Shown here: one piece after another, positions 16,208 through 23,798 of the stretch
Layout of the letters: every line of letters begins with the position of its first letter
How positions within the stretch are numbered: position 1 is the first letter of the stretch
Assembly: GCF_026008495.1 (NCBI RefSeq)
Contig: NZ_BQUN01000111.1
Span: 154,726-218,725, forward strand
Origin: Streptomyces sp. A012304
GTDB lineage: Bacteria; Actinomycetota; Actinomycetes; Streptomycetales; Streptomycetaceae
Length of the DNA: 64,000 nt
Direction of reading: 5' to 3'
Program-made: the position numbers and the translations under genes
Notes under the pieces: generated by a model
Told to the model about the DNA's origin: nothing
Database searches by the model: none
The model's input: only the letters and a program-made list of their open reading frames with translations

Positions 16208-17545
16208 TCAGGACACGGGCAGACGCCTGAGAACTCCGTCCGGGTCGTACCGGCGCATGGCGGCGGTCAGCCGCGGCCACTGCGGGCCGAAATGGGCGGA
16301 CCAGTCCTCGGCGGTGCGGGCGACGGCGCCGACCGGGTCGGCGGTTCCGCCCAGGGCGCGGGCCCGCTCGGATCGGGTGCGATTGGCGGTGGCCGTCCGC
16401 CGGGCCCAGTCCGGATCGTCTTCGGGGCCGCAGGGGAAGAACGCGGCCATGAACACCACCGGTTCCCCCTCGGGCACCCGGAACAGGGGAGTGGTCAACC
16501 GCTCGGTGGAGATGGGGTACACCTCGATCGTGCCCATGGCGCCCATGTCGCTCGGCGGGACTTCCGCCGTGAGCCGTTCGAGGTACTCGGTGACGGCTCC
16601 CGGGGGCAGGAAGGTGGTGAACCAGGGGTGCGCGTGCGGTGCGTCGGTGGTGACGCACGGGAAGGTGTCTTCCGCGCCCAAGCGGTAGAGGAACTTCCGG
16701 TAGGTCGTGTCGGTGATCCGCACGGTCTCGCGAGGACGGTTCAGGAGGGCCAGCAGGGCCTCGTCGTCGGGGCGTCGGCGTGCGGGGTCGTACTGGACCG
16801 CCGCGTCGACGGCGTACAGCCAGCCGTCGGGCCCCGGCGGGATCCATCCCTCCAGATGGTCGAAGGCCCCGGTGCGCAGGAGCCGCCCCTGCTCGGTGAC
16901 GAGGTCGTCCGCCGAGTCGAACGCCGTCTGGTACAGGCGGACCCGCTGCGGGGCGGGAATCAGCCGCAGGGTGACCTTGGTGACGACCCCGACCTGGCCG
17001 AGGCCGCCCAGCACCGCGTGGAACAGCTCGGGCTCACGGTCGCGGGAACAGATGAGTGTCCGGCCGTCCCCGGTGACCACTTCGAGCTCCAGCACCTGGT
17101 CGGTCTGCGCGCCGTGGCGGTGCGAGGCACTGCCGAGGCCGGCGAACGAAAGGGTGCCGCCCACGGAGACACTCAGGAAGTCGGTGAGCACAGCGGGAGT
17201 CAGGCCGTGTTCCAGGGTCGCGTCCACCACGGCGGACCAGGTGGCGCCCGCGTCCACGGTGACCCGGTCCTCGCCCACTTCGTGGACGGTCGACAGGGCG
17301 GACATGTCGATCACGATGCCGTCGGCGACGAGGGTCCGGCCGTGCACCGACCGGCCGCGGCCGCGCACGGCGACGGGCAGGGAGAGGGAGGCGGCGAGCC
17401 GGAGCGCCTCGGCCACGTCCGCCGCGCCGCTAGGGCGTACCACGGCATACGGCGGCTGCGTCGGGGCGACCCTTCCGAAGTCGTCGGCCGCCGCGGCGGT
17501 GGACTCCTTGTCCGTCAGCAAGGTCAGGCGGGGTTCTTCCGGCAT
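16208..17545 (-). CDS. FAD-dependent oxidoreductase (PCMH/cytokinin-dehydrogenase-like)
   Basis: 445 residues. FAD-binding PCMH domain: YAVVRPSGAADVAEALRLAA, VRGRGRSVHG, VIDMSAL, VTVDAGATWSAVVDATLEHG and GLGQVGVVTKVTLRLIPAPQ. The C-terminal half with WFTTFLPPGAVTEYLERL fits the cytokinin-dehydrogenase type fold. The motif usually reading GRGHS, whose His carries covalent FAD in plant enzymes, is GRGRS here, so FAD is probably non-covalent. It lies between the oxygenase and TetR genes, each with the same operator, suggesting one regulon that oxidises a shared compound class (inference). Confidence 0.85.
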   Translation of the reverse strand: MPEEPRLTLLTDKESTAAAADDFGRVAPTQPPYAVVRPSGAADVAEALRLAASLSLPVAVRGRGRSVHGRTLVADGIVIDMSALSTVHEVGEDRVTVDAGATWSAVVDATLEHGLTPAVLTDFLSVSVGGTLSFAGLGSASHRHGAQTDQVLELEVVTGDGRTLICSRDREPELFHAVLGGLGQVGVVTKVTLRLIPAPQRVRLYQTAFDSADDLVTEQGRLLRTGAFDHLEGWIPPGPDGWLYAVDAAVQYDPARRRPDDEALLALLNRPRETVRITDTTYRKFLYRLGAEDTFPCVTTDAPHAHPWFTTFLPPGAVTEYLERLTAEVPPSDMGAMGTIEVYPISTERLTTPLFRVPEGEPVVFMAAFFPCGPEDDPDWARRTATANRTRSERARALGGTADPVGAVARTAEDWSAHFGPQWPRLTAAMRRYDPDGVLRRLPVS

Positions 17546-17571
17546 GGCCGGGTTCCTTTCTGCAGCAGCAG

Positions 17572-17592
17572 GCGGTAACAGCGTTACCGCCT
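17572..17592. promoter_or_regulatory. GGTAAC-N3-GTTACC operator before the FAD enzyme
   Basis: Core GGTAACAGCGTTACC extended by GGC / GCC on each side, a perfect 9-3-9 palindrome, 27 bp from the start codon. Confidence 0.78.
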
Positions 17593-17632
17593 GCCCGTGG
17601 GCAGGGGCGGGAGCCGGGCGGCAAGGCCGCCG

Positions 17633-18259
17633 TCAGAAAACGTGGTCGGTCAAGTGCGCCTCGATCACCGTGTCGAGCAGGGCGGCATGCTGCCTCTCCG
17701 CGGCCTCGTGGGTCAGGTAGCCCGTGAGTTCGAGGCTGACCACCCCGTGCTGGGTGGCCCACAGCATGTGGGCCACCTGTTCCGGGTCGCTGTCCGCGGA
17801 GAACCGCCCGGACGTCACGCAGGCGGTCACGGCCCGGACCAGGATCTCGAAGACGGCACGACTGTGTCCCCTGGCTTCCTCGCTCGGCACGAACCCGGGG
17901 ATGGTCTGTTCGAACATCACCCGGTAGTAGTCGGGTACGGCGAGCGCGTTCTGCCGGTAGGCCACTCCCAGCGCGCGGAGGTGGGCGACCGGGTCGTCCT
18001 GAGCCGGAATGCGCAGCAGTCGCTGCCGGAACCGTTCGAAGCCGTCCGTGAACAACGCCTCCGCCAGGCCGTCCTTGCCGCCGAACATCGTGTACACGAC
18101 CTTGGTGGTACAGCCCACGTCGCCGGCGATACGCCGCAGCGTCAGCGCCCCCGGTCCCTCCTCGACCAGGAGACGCCTGGCCGCCTCGAGGAACGCCCTG
18201 CGCAGCGCGCCCTGCCCGCTGCGCAGGGCGCGCTGATACGCCGTCACCTCTACGGCCAT
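17633..18259 (-). CDS. TetR-family regulator of the oxygenase/FAD-enzyme cluster
   Basis: 208 residues. HTH: AFLEAARRLLVEEGPGALTL then RRIAGDVGCTTKVVYTMFGG. The C-terminal domain contains RALGVAYRQNALAVPDYYRV and HMLWATQHGVVSLELTGYLT, resembling the WHG-type TetR ligand domain. A related palindrome lies 18 bp upstream (18277-18291), consistent with autoregulation, and the same site precedes both neighbouring enzymes. Confidence 0.9.
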   Translation of the reverse strand: MAVEVTAYQRALRSGQGALRRAFLEAARRLLVEEGPGALTLRRIAGDVGCTTKVVYTMFGGKDGLAEALFTDGFERFRQRLLRIPAQDDPVAHLRALGVAYRQNALAVPDYYRVMFEQTIPGFVPSEEARGHSRAVFEILVRAVTACVTSGRFSADSDPEQVAHMLWATQHGVVSLELTGYLTHEAAERQHAALLDTVIEAHLTDHVF

Positions 18260-18276
18260 GCTGGTCCTCCGTCGCT

Positions 18277-18291
18277 GGTAACACTGTTATC
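18277..18291. promoter_or_regulatory. GGTAAC-N3-GTTATC operator before the TetR gene
   Basis: GGTAACACTGTTATC, one mismatch from the two enzyme operators. A further half-site GTGTTACC follows at 18303-18310. Confidence 0.7.
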
Positions 18292-18597
18292 AGTGTGCGA
18301 CGGTGTTACCGCCGCCGTCAAGGGAGCCGGTGACGAACCGGACGCCGGCGGCCCGGCCGCTCGGTGGACTGCGAGGGCTCGCCTGAGCCGGGTGAGCCAC
18401 GGCCGGTCGACCAGGTGCCCTGTGGTGCCGGGCACGTGCAGGCGAGAGGGCCTGACGCGAACGGCACCTCAGGGAACCGGCACAGCGCCTGCTGCGGGCG
18501 CGCGGGCCACTTACCGGCCGAGCGGTCCTGCGCGCCGATAACGGGCGGATGTGGTCGTCGGCGGCACCGACGGTGGCCGGCTGCGATGCCTCACCGG
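18292..18597. other. intergenic region, no gene seen
   Basis: About 300 bp with no convincing frame, apart from the half-operator GTGTTACC near its left edge. It lies between the TetR gene and a truncated SnoaL-like fragment. Confidence 0.45.
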
Positions 18598-18804
18598 TCA
18601 GTCGGAGGAGACCGGCGGCCACCAGGCGAGCCGGAAGGCCGCGATGCGGTCGCCGCGCAGCTCGTAGGAGGCGAAGAAGCACACGGTGACCTCCTGACCT
18701 ACGACGAGCGGCGTGAGGAAGTGGTCGGGCACGTCCCGCTCGGGACGCACCATCCGCTGGCTGCGCGCGAACGCCAAAACGCTACCGCCGCCGGGCCCGG
18801 CCAC
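18598..18804 (-). pseudogene. fragment of a SnoaL/NTF2-like protein
   Basis: 68 residues. VVGQEVTVCFFASYELRGDR then IAAFRLAWWPP is the typical final strand pair of a SnoaL-like fold. The part before MAGPGGGSVLAF is missing and the IS5 fragment begins 20 bp away, so this is probably a 3' remnant cut by insertion. Could also be a very small intact protein. Confidence 0.5.
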
Positions 18805-18824
18805 TAGGAGTTGTCGTCAAAGTG

Positions 18825-19202
18825 TCACGCCCACATCAGGAGCGATGCGAGGGTGACGGCTGCTTGGTAAGACTGGACGGTCTTGTCGTACCGGGTGGCG
18901 ATGCCGCGCCACTGCTTGAGGCGGTTGAAGCACCGTTCCACGACGTTGCGGCGCTTGTAGACCTCACGGTCGAAGGCCGGCGGACGGCCACCTCGGCTGC
19001 CGCGCCGGGCCCGGTTGCGGACCTGGTCGGCCCGCTCGGGAATGGTGTGGGCGATGCCGCGGCGCCGCAGCCAGGTGCGTATGGCTTTCGAGCTGTAGCC
19101 CTTGTCGCCGATGACGTGGTCGGGCCTGGTCCGGGGCCGGCCGGGCCCGATCCGGGGGACCCGTATCGCCTCCATCACGGCGGTGAACCGGGTGACGTCG
19201 GC
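18825..19202 (-). pseudogene. IS5-family transposase, C-terminal fragment
   Basis: RFTAVMEAIRVPR, then PDHVIGDKGYSSKAIRTWLR, RRGIAHTIPERADQV, GRPPAFDREVYKRRNVVERC and FNRLKQWRGIATRYDK: the second half of an IS5/IS427-type DDE transposase with the catalytic Asp (GDKGY) and Glu (NVVERCF). The N-terminal half is absent and is replaced by an ISAs1-type N-terminus. Confidence 0.85.
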
Positions 19203-19209
19203 GAGGGTC

Positions 19210-19323
19210 GGGCACCTGAGCCAGGCAGGTCAGCAGGCTGGGAAGGTCACTGGGTGCGGCCGGTGAGGCGTCGATGAGTTGGCCCAGAGGGCCCGGGATG
19301 GGCGAGGATGAACGGGCAGGCAC
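19210..19323 (-). pseudogene. ISAs1-family transposase, N-terminal fragment
   Basis: MPARSSSPIPGPLGQLIDAS then SDLPSLLTCLAQVPDPR is the N-terminal signature of ISAs1-type (H-repeat) transposases. It breaks off after VPDPR and joins the IS5 fragment, forming a chimera of two unrelated elements. Confidence 0.65.
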
Positions 19324-19432
19324 GGTCTTCCCTCGTGGTGATCAGGGACTCGACACCTCATGATCACCCAGAGCTGTGCCTGCATCCGTATCAGCCCCAG
19401 GCGCCCATCCCGCAGCCTACTCCTGAGGCTCC

Positions 19433-19469
19433 ATCAACCCGGCCACACCACCTGAACGACGCCGCCCTG
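19433..19469 (+). repeat. 37-bp direct repeat, left copy
   Basis: Matches 20773-20809 at 35 of 37 positions, same orientation. The two copies flank the SnoaL-like gene at 19498-20427. Possibly leftover IS-end or recombination sequence. Confidence 0.6.
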
Positions 19470-19497
19470 GGACAGGGCCCCTCGTGAAAGCGCGAGG

Positions 19498-20427
19498 CTA
19501 GAACATCCCGTTGTCATTCGCGGACGTGGCCGGCACACCCTGAAGCACATCCCAGTGCTCCACGATCTTCCCGCCCCGCACCCGGAAGAGATCCACAACC
19601 GCCTGCCCTCGCTCCCCCGGCGCGTTCACGTAGTGGCTGTGCACCGCGACCAGGTCACCCTCGGCGATCACCCGCTTCGGGGTGACCTTCAGCTGTGGGA
19701 ACGCCTTGAAGTACGCGCCCAGCCCCGACTTCGCGCCCTCCACACCATCCGCGATGTTCGGGTTGTGCTGGTGGTACTCGGAGCCCCAGTACCGGTCGAT
19801 GGCGGACAGGTCCTTGCGCACGATCAGCTGGTCGAAGGCCTGCGTGACGAGCCGCTCGTTGCGCGCGGTCAGCCACGGCGCCCCCGGCTCCTCCGTCTGC
19901 GGCCAACTCACCGTGGAGAACATGTCATTCCCGTTGGCGGACTCCGGTACGTCCTGCCCCACGTCCCAGTGCTCGGCGATCTTCCCGCCCTGGAAGCGGA
20001 AGATGTCGAAGACGGCCTGACCGCGCGTGCCCGGTGTCAGCACCACGTTCGAGTGCACCAGCACCAGGTCGCCCTCGGAGATGACCCGCTTGATGCCGTA
20101 CTCGGCGTCCGGGAACTGCTGATGGACGGCCTTGCCGAGGTTCTTCAGCGTCTCGGCGCCATCGGGCGCGAGCGGGTTGTGCTGGATGTAGTCCGGGCGG
20201 ACGTAACGGTCGACGACCTCCGTGTCGCCCTGCTCGAACACGCCCTTGAGGACGCGGGCGGCGACGTACTTCTGATAGGCGAGGCGCGCCTGGTCGTCGT
20301 ACCCGGCGTGGTGCGCGGCGGCGCCCGGCGTGGCCGCGATGGCGGGGGTGGCGGCGACGGGGACGGCGAGGGCCGCCGCGGCGAACGCGGCGACGAGGGT
20401 CCTGCGGGCGGGCGTGGTGGGGGGCAC
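19498..20427 (-). CDS. secreted protein with two SnoaL/NTF2-like domains
   Basis: 309 residues. The GTG at 20427 follows GGAAAGAGAG; an export signal (ARRTLVAAFAAAALAVPVAA) precedes two tandem SnoaL-like domains. Domain 1 has YIQHNPLAPDGAETLKNLGK and KIAEHWDVGQDVP; domain 2 has YHQHNPNIADGVEGAKSGLG and KIVEHWDVLQGVP, clearly a duplication. Such domains form small-molecule-binding cones, as in polyketide cyclases and ketosteroid isomerases. Two palindromes lie upstream, but no adjacent regulator survives. Confidence 0.83.
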   Translation of the reverse strand: MPPTTPARRTLVAAFAAAALAVPVAATPAIAATPGAAAHHAGYDDQARLAYQKYVAARVLKGVFEQGDTEVVDRYVRPDYIQHNPLAPDGAETLKNLGKAVHQQFPDAEYGIKRVISEGDLVLVHSNVVLTPGTRGQAVFDIFRFQGGKIAEHWDVGQDVPESANGNDMFSTVSWPQTEEPGAPWLTARNERLVTQAFDQLIVRKDLSAIDRYWGSEYHQHNPNIADGVEGAKSGLGAYFKAFPQLKVTPKRVIAEGDLVAVHSHYVNAPGERGQAVVDLFRVRGGKIVEHWDVLQGVPATSANDNGMF

Positions 20428-20447
20428 AGTGCTCTCTTTCCAGGAAT

Positions 20448-20461
20448 CTTGAAAGTTCAAG
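20448..20461. promoter_or_regulatory. palindrome upstream of the SnoaL-like gene (inner)
   Basis: CTTGAAAGTTCAAG, perfect 6-bp arms around AG, 21 bp before the start codon. It overlaps the expected leader or -10 region. Confidence 0.5.
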
Positions 20462-20484
20462 TGGATACTCACCAAAGGAAAGCA

Positions 20485-20499
20485 CTAACTAGTAGTTAG
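20485..20499. promoter_or_regulatory. palindrome upstream of the SnoaL-like gene (outer)
   Basis: CTAACTAGTAGTTAG, perfect 7-1-7 symmetry, typical of a MarR/HxlR-type operator. The divergent regulator expected beside it is missing. Confidence 0.55.
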
Positions 20500-20929
20500 C
20501 TTCAAGGTCGAGGCCCAAGGGGTGAGTTACTTGTCTGGAGCGCGCTCCGCGCGACTGGCGTGCACGCCGTGAGTACCAGCGGCTCGGACGCACGGCACTC
20601 AAGGCCGGCCCGGCTCATCCTTGGCGCGCGGCGGCCGCCGCCCCTGCGCAGGAGCGGCGGCCTTGGGCACGGTGGCCGGGTTGATCACCAGGCGACTGCC
20701 TCCGGAGAGGGCCCTGGGCCAGGGAGGCGCCCGCGACACCAACCGCCCGCTCATCTCCCTTGGCATTGCATGATCAACCCGGCCATACCGCCTGAACGAC
20801 GCCGCCCTGATGGCAGTGCCAGGAGACTCGCTGCGTTGAGGAAGGCAACGTGGGGGCCCCGGCCAAGGCGGAGCTTTCGACGAGTGAACCTCAACGAGGC
20901 TCACTCGGCGGCCATCGGGTAAAGCCGTT
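20500..20929. other. intergenic debris, no gene seen
   Basis: About 430 bp without a credible gene. It carries the right copy of the 37-bp repeat at 20773-20809. Confidence 0.5.
20773..20809 (+). repeat. 37-bp direct repeat, right copy
   Basis: Same sequence as 19433-19469 with two substitutions. Confidence 0.6.
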
Positions 20930-20960
20930 GCGAAGTCGCTTTTTGCTAAAGCGACTTCGC
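20930..20960. terminator. strong 13-bp hairpin
   Basis: GCGAAGTCGCTTT / AAAGCGACTTCGC, perfect arms with a 5-nt loop, about 40 bp from the partial att copy. It may be a bidirectional terminator or mobile-element structure; no T-tract. Confidence 0.45.
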
Positions 20961-21002
20961 GCACGCCCCACCGTCAAGTGGTGCAGGTCACACTAAATGC
21001 GC

Positions 21003-21027
21003 AACTCGCGCTCTCAGCTTGGGAAGC
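21003..21027 (-). other. partial att-like copy of tRNA-Gly
   Basis: 25 bp identical to the T-loop to anticodon-stem part of the tRNA-Gly(TCC) gene (AACTCGCGCTCTCAGCTTGG then GAAGC). It suggests an internal junction or a second, older integration. Confidence 0.6.
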
Positions 21028-21510
21028 GACGGCGCTTGGGCAGCCGGATAGCTTCTGACCTGGGCATACGTGCGCTGGTGTAGCTCCGGGGAGCGCAGGG
21101 ACGCACCGTTGTTGACCGTGGTTCACCGGTCTTATGGGCACGCTATGGGCACGCCGTCGGCTCGGAGGTGTGGAGGCCCCCTTCTGGCGGCTGACGAGCG
21201 GCCGAGCCTTGGGAGCGAGCGTTTGCCGGGAGGCCGCCGTTGCGGGAGCACTTGGAGGGATCGGCGGCGGCCGAACAATCCGGGGCGGAGCGCGGAACGG
21301 CTCCCGCGATGCATCCGACACCTGGCCCGCGGGGGTAGCCGGAGACCGGCAGCTCCACGGCATCGATGTGCCAGGTGTGCTGTCCAGGGCAGCCCGATCA
21401 GGAATGGCCGCGACAGGGTGCCGACCGGGGGTGTGCCCGAAGGGCCACGTTTCGGGCTCGCCGCGGCCCGGGAGCGGCCGGGCCGCGGCGAGTGAGTGAC
21501 CTGCAGGGGC
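21028..21510. other. intergenic region right of the partial att copy
   Basis: No convincing gene. It holds the tandem GGGCACG pair at 21134-21155 (ATGGGCACGCT then ATGGGCACGCC, 11-bp period), which matches pairs near the other two att copies. Confidence 0.5.
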
Positions 21511-21693
21511 TCAGCTGCCGGTGAGGGAGATGGCCAGGTCCGTGATGTTCAGGGGGAACCTGGAGCCGAGGGCGTCGGACACGAGCGTGGCCTCGCCGGT
21601 GAAGAGGTTGATGCTGTAGAGGGAGGGCCTGGTGGCGCCGTTGTCGCTGATCACGCGCAGCCGGTCGGCGGCCGGGTTGAAGTCGACAGTCAT
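21511..21693 (-). pseudogene. DUF4394-like gene fragment
   Basis: MTVDFNPAADRLRVISDNGA then SLYSINLFTGEATLVSDALG and FPLNITDLAI contain two DUF4394 motifs (FNPAADRLRV and INLFTGxATLVxxL), but the stretch between them, normally more than 50 residues, is missing. No signal peptide or upstream portion remains. Internally deleted remnant, in frame. Confidence 0.55.
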
Positions 21694-21809
21694 CGGTGTG
21701 TTCGGCCTGATGGATTGAGCAGGCCTCGGGCGTGCTTCTCCCTGGTGGTGAACCTTGGGCGGATGGACCCGCTGGCCTGCATACAGAAATGCGGGCGGCA
21801 GGATCGTGG

Positions 21810-22433
21810 CTACTCCCTCAACGCGCTCATCGCCCTGTCGAGCAGCACGGCCAGCGGGACAGTACCCTCACAGGCCACCCACCCCGTGGCGGCCACGTCC
21901 AGGCAGGCGAGCGCGGCAGCGGCCAGCGCACTCGGCCTGGTGTCCTCGGGCCGGTCAGGGCTGACCCCCAGCCGTCGAGCGACCTCAGGCACCAGCAACT
22001 CCTGCCAGCTCAGTTGCTTCTCGTAGTGCCGGGCGCGCAGCGACGGGGTCTCCTGGAGCATGCGCAGATAGCTGAGTGCCTGCTCGGGCGCTGCCTCGTT
22101 CATCCGCATCAGGACGTCGAACGCCCGGCGCAGTGCCTCCCACGGCTGTTCGCCGTCGGGGCGGGCGGCGAGCGCCTCCGCGATCTGGCGGCCGGATTCT
22201 TCAAGGCGTCCCAGGACGATTTCTTCCTTGGTGCCGAAGTACCGGAAGAGACTGGCGCGTGACAGGCCCACCTCGGCGGCGATCTGGTCGACCGTCGTCC
22301 GGTCGAAACCCTGCTCGGTGAAGAGCCGGTGCGCCACCTCGACCACTTCCGCCCGAACCGTCGCACGCATGCGTTCACGCAAGCCGGGCGGCTTGCGGGC
22401 GGGCTGGTCGGCGGTACGGGCGATTTCAGACAT
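21810..22433 (-). CDS. TetR-family regulator
   Basis: 207 residues. HTH: VEVAHRLFTEQGFDRTTVDQ then IAAEVGLSRASLFRYFGTKE. The C-terminal ligand domain is helical. The palindrome-like site TGATACCGAGTGTCA lies 28 bp upstream at 22461-22475, and a perfect version (TGATACTGAGTATCA) lies at 23712-23726 between the SDR and XRE-type genes. It therefore probably regulates itself and the SDR at 22837. Confidence 0.9.
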   Translation of the reverse strand: MSEIARTADQPARKPPGLRERMRATVRAEVVEVAHRLFTEQGFDRTTVDQIAAEVGLSRASLFRYFGTKEEIVLGRLEESGRQIAEALAARPDGEQPWEALRRAFDVLMRMNEAAPEQALSYLRMLQETPSLRARHYEKQLSWQELLVPEVARRLGVSPDRPEDTRPSALAAAALACLDVAATGWVACEGTVPLAVLLDRAMSALRE

Positions 22434-22460
22434 ACAAGAAGGGTACAGTAGGACTCAATT

Positions 22461-22475
22461 TGATACCGAGTGTCA
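22461..22475. promoter_or_regulatory. TetR operator, autoregulatory copy
   Basis: TGATACCGAGTGTCA, imperfect 6-3-6 palindrome sharing 13 of 15 bases with the perfect site at 23712. Confidence 0.6.
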
Positions 22476-22836
22476 GACTGGAGCGGCATCCCATCCGGCC
22501 CCCGCCACCGACGGAAGCATCGTCCCTGTCGGGGCGGGCGAAAGCCCAGCCGCTGTGGCCCGGCTGTCCTCTCGCCCGGCTGGTCCTGGTCCTGGTCATC
22601 GCCGACTCCGCACCTCCTCCCGTGGCGGCAGAGCATGGACGGCCACGTGAAGCCGCTCCTCTGAGCAATCGGCCACCGGGCCGCGAAACGGGCGGACACC
22701 CGCCCGGCAACCCGGGCCTTGCCGTGAAACCGCGAGCAGGTCTGTCCACTTCAACACCGCGGTCGGCGAGCACGCGGTCGCCCGCTGGGAACTGCCGCAC
22801 GCCCGCCGGCCCTGATCCAGCCCTGCCGGCGTGCGG
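22476..22836. other. intergenic region, no gene seen
   Basis: About 360 bp upstream of the TetR gene and downstream of the SDR. Several open frames exist on both strands but none has a plausible start, ribosome site and protein-like composition together. Confidence 0.45.
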
Positions 22837-23661
22837 TTACGCGGCGTCGCCCTGGGCCTGCGTGGCGACGTCGGCCCACTCCTCCCAGGTCTTCAGCCGC
22901 TCGGCGTAGACGTGCGGGACGAGGTGGAGTGGGGAGGTGCCGAAGAAGACCCGCAGGGGCGGGTTGTCGGCGTCCACGATCTTCAGCAGGGCCGCACCGG
23001 TGGCGGTGGGATCACCGCGCTCGATGGTGCGCCAGTTGGCGGCGGCGGCCGCGCGCAGGTCGTCGTAGGCGGGCAGTTGCTCGGCGAGGGTGGCGGAGGA
23101 GCCGGCCCAGTCGGTGGCGAAGCCGCCGGGCTCGACGAGGGTGACCTTGATGCCGAATCCGGCGACCTCCTGGGCGAGAGCTTCGCTGAAGGCCTCCAGG
23201 GCCCACTTGGAGGCGTTGTAAATACCGAGGTTGGGGAAAGCGGTGACACCGCCGACGCTGGAGATCTGCACGAGGTGGCCACTGCCCTGGGCCCGCAGGA
23301 GAGGCAGGGCGGCCTGGGTGACCCACAGGGCGCCGTAGAAGTTGGTCTCCATCTGGTCGCGGACCTGCTGCTCCGTCAGCTCCTCGACCGCGCCGAACAG
23401 GCCGTAGCCGGCGTTGTTGACGACGACGTCGAGGCGGCCGAAGTGCTCGTGCGCCCGCTTGACGGCTTCGGTGGCGGCGGCCTTGTCGGTGACGTCCAGG
23501 GGCAGGGGAAGGATCGCCTCGCCGTGGGCGGCCACCAGGTCCGCGAGGGAGTCGGTGTCGCGGGCGGTGGCCGCGACCTTGTCGCCGCGTTCAAGGGCCG
23601 CCTGGGCGAACTGGCGGCCGAAGCCGCGGGATGAGCCGGTGATGAACCAGATCTTGCTCAC
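22837..23661 (-). CDS. classical SDR oxidoreductase
   Basis: 274 residues. Cofactor motif FITGSSRGFGRQ, NNAG in VVVNNAGYGLFGAVEELT, catalytic Ser in VQISSVGGVTAFPN and Tyr/Lys in YNASKWALEAFSEAL. The arginine after the first glycine (TGSSRGFG) and ATARD favour NADP(H). The substrate is unknown. Its upstream region carries the perfect TGATACTGAGTATCA operator, linking it to the TetR at 21810. It is divergent from the XRE-type regulator at 23799. Confidence 0.9.
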   Translation of the reverse strand: MSKIWFITGSSRGFGRQFAQAALERGDKVAATARDTDSLADLVAAHGEAILPLPLDVTDKAAATEAVKRAHEHFGRLDVVVNNAGYGLFGAVEELTEQQVRDQMETNFYGALWVTQAALPLLRAQGSGHLVQISSVGGVTAFPNLGIYNASKWALEAFSEALAQEVAGFGIKVTLVEPGGFATDWAGSSATLAEQLPAYDDLRAAAAANWRTIERGDPTATGAALLKIVDADNPPLRVFFGTSPLHLVPHVYAERLKTWEEWADVATQAQGDAA

Positions 23662-23711
23662 GAGAATGCTCCTGACGAAGTGAAGTCTTATAAAGCGACT
23701 CTACATCTAGC

Positions 23712-23726
23712 TGATACTGAGTATCA
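23712..23726. promoter_or_regulatory. perfect TetR operator in the SDR/XRE divergent promoter
   Basis: TGATACTGAGTATCA, perfect 6-3-6 palindrome, 51 bp upstream of the SDR start and 73 bp upstream of the XRE-type gene. Confidence 0.68.
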
Positions 23727-23798
23727 AGATGAGTTGCAGAGTCGATGCTGTACGCTGCCCCGCATCAGCGAGGCACGTTGGACAACTGGAGGACAGAG

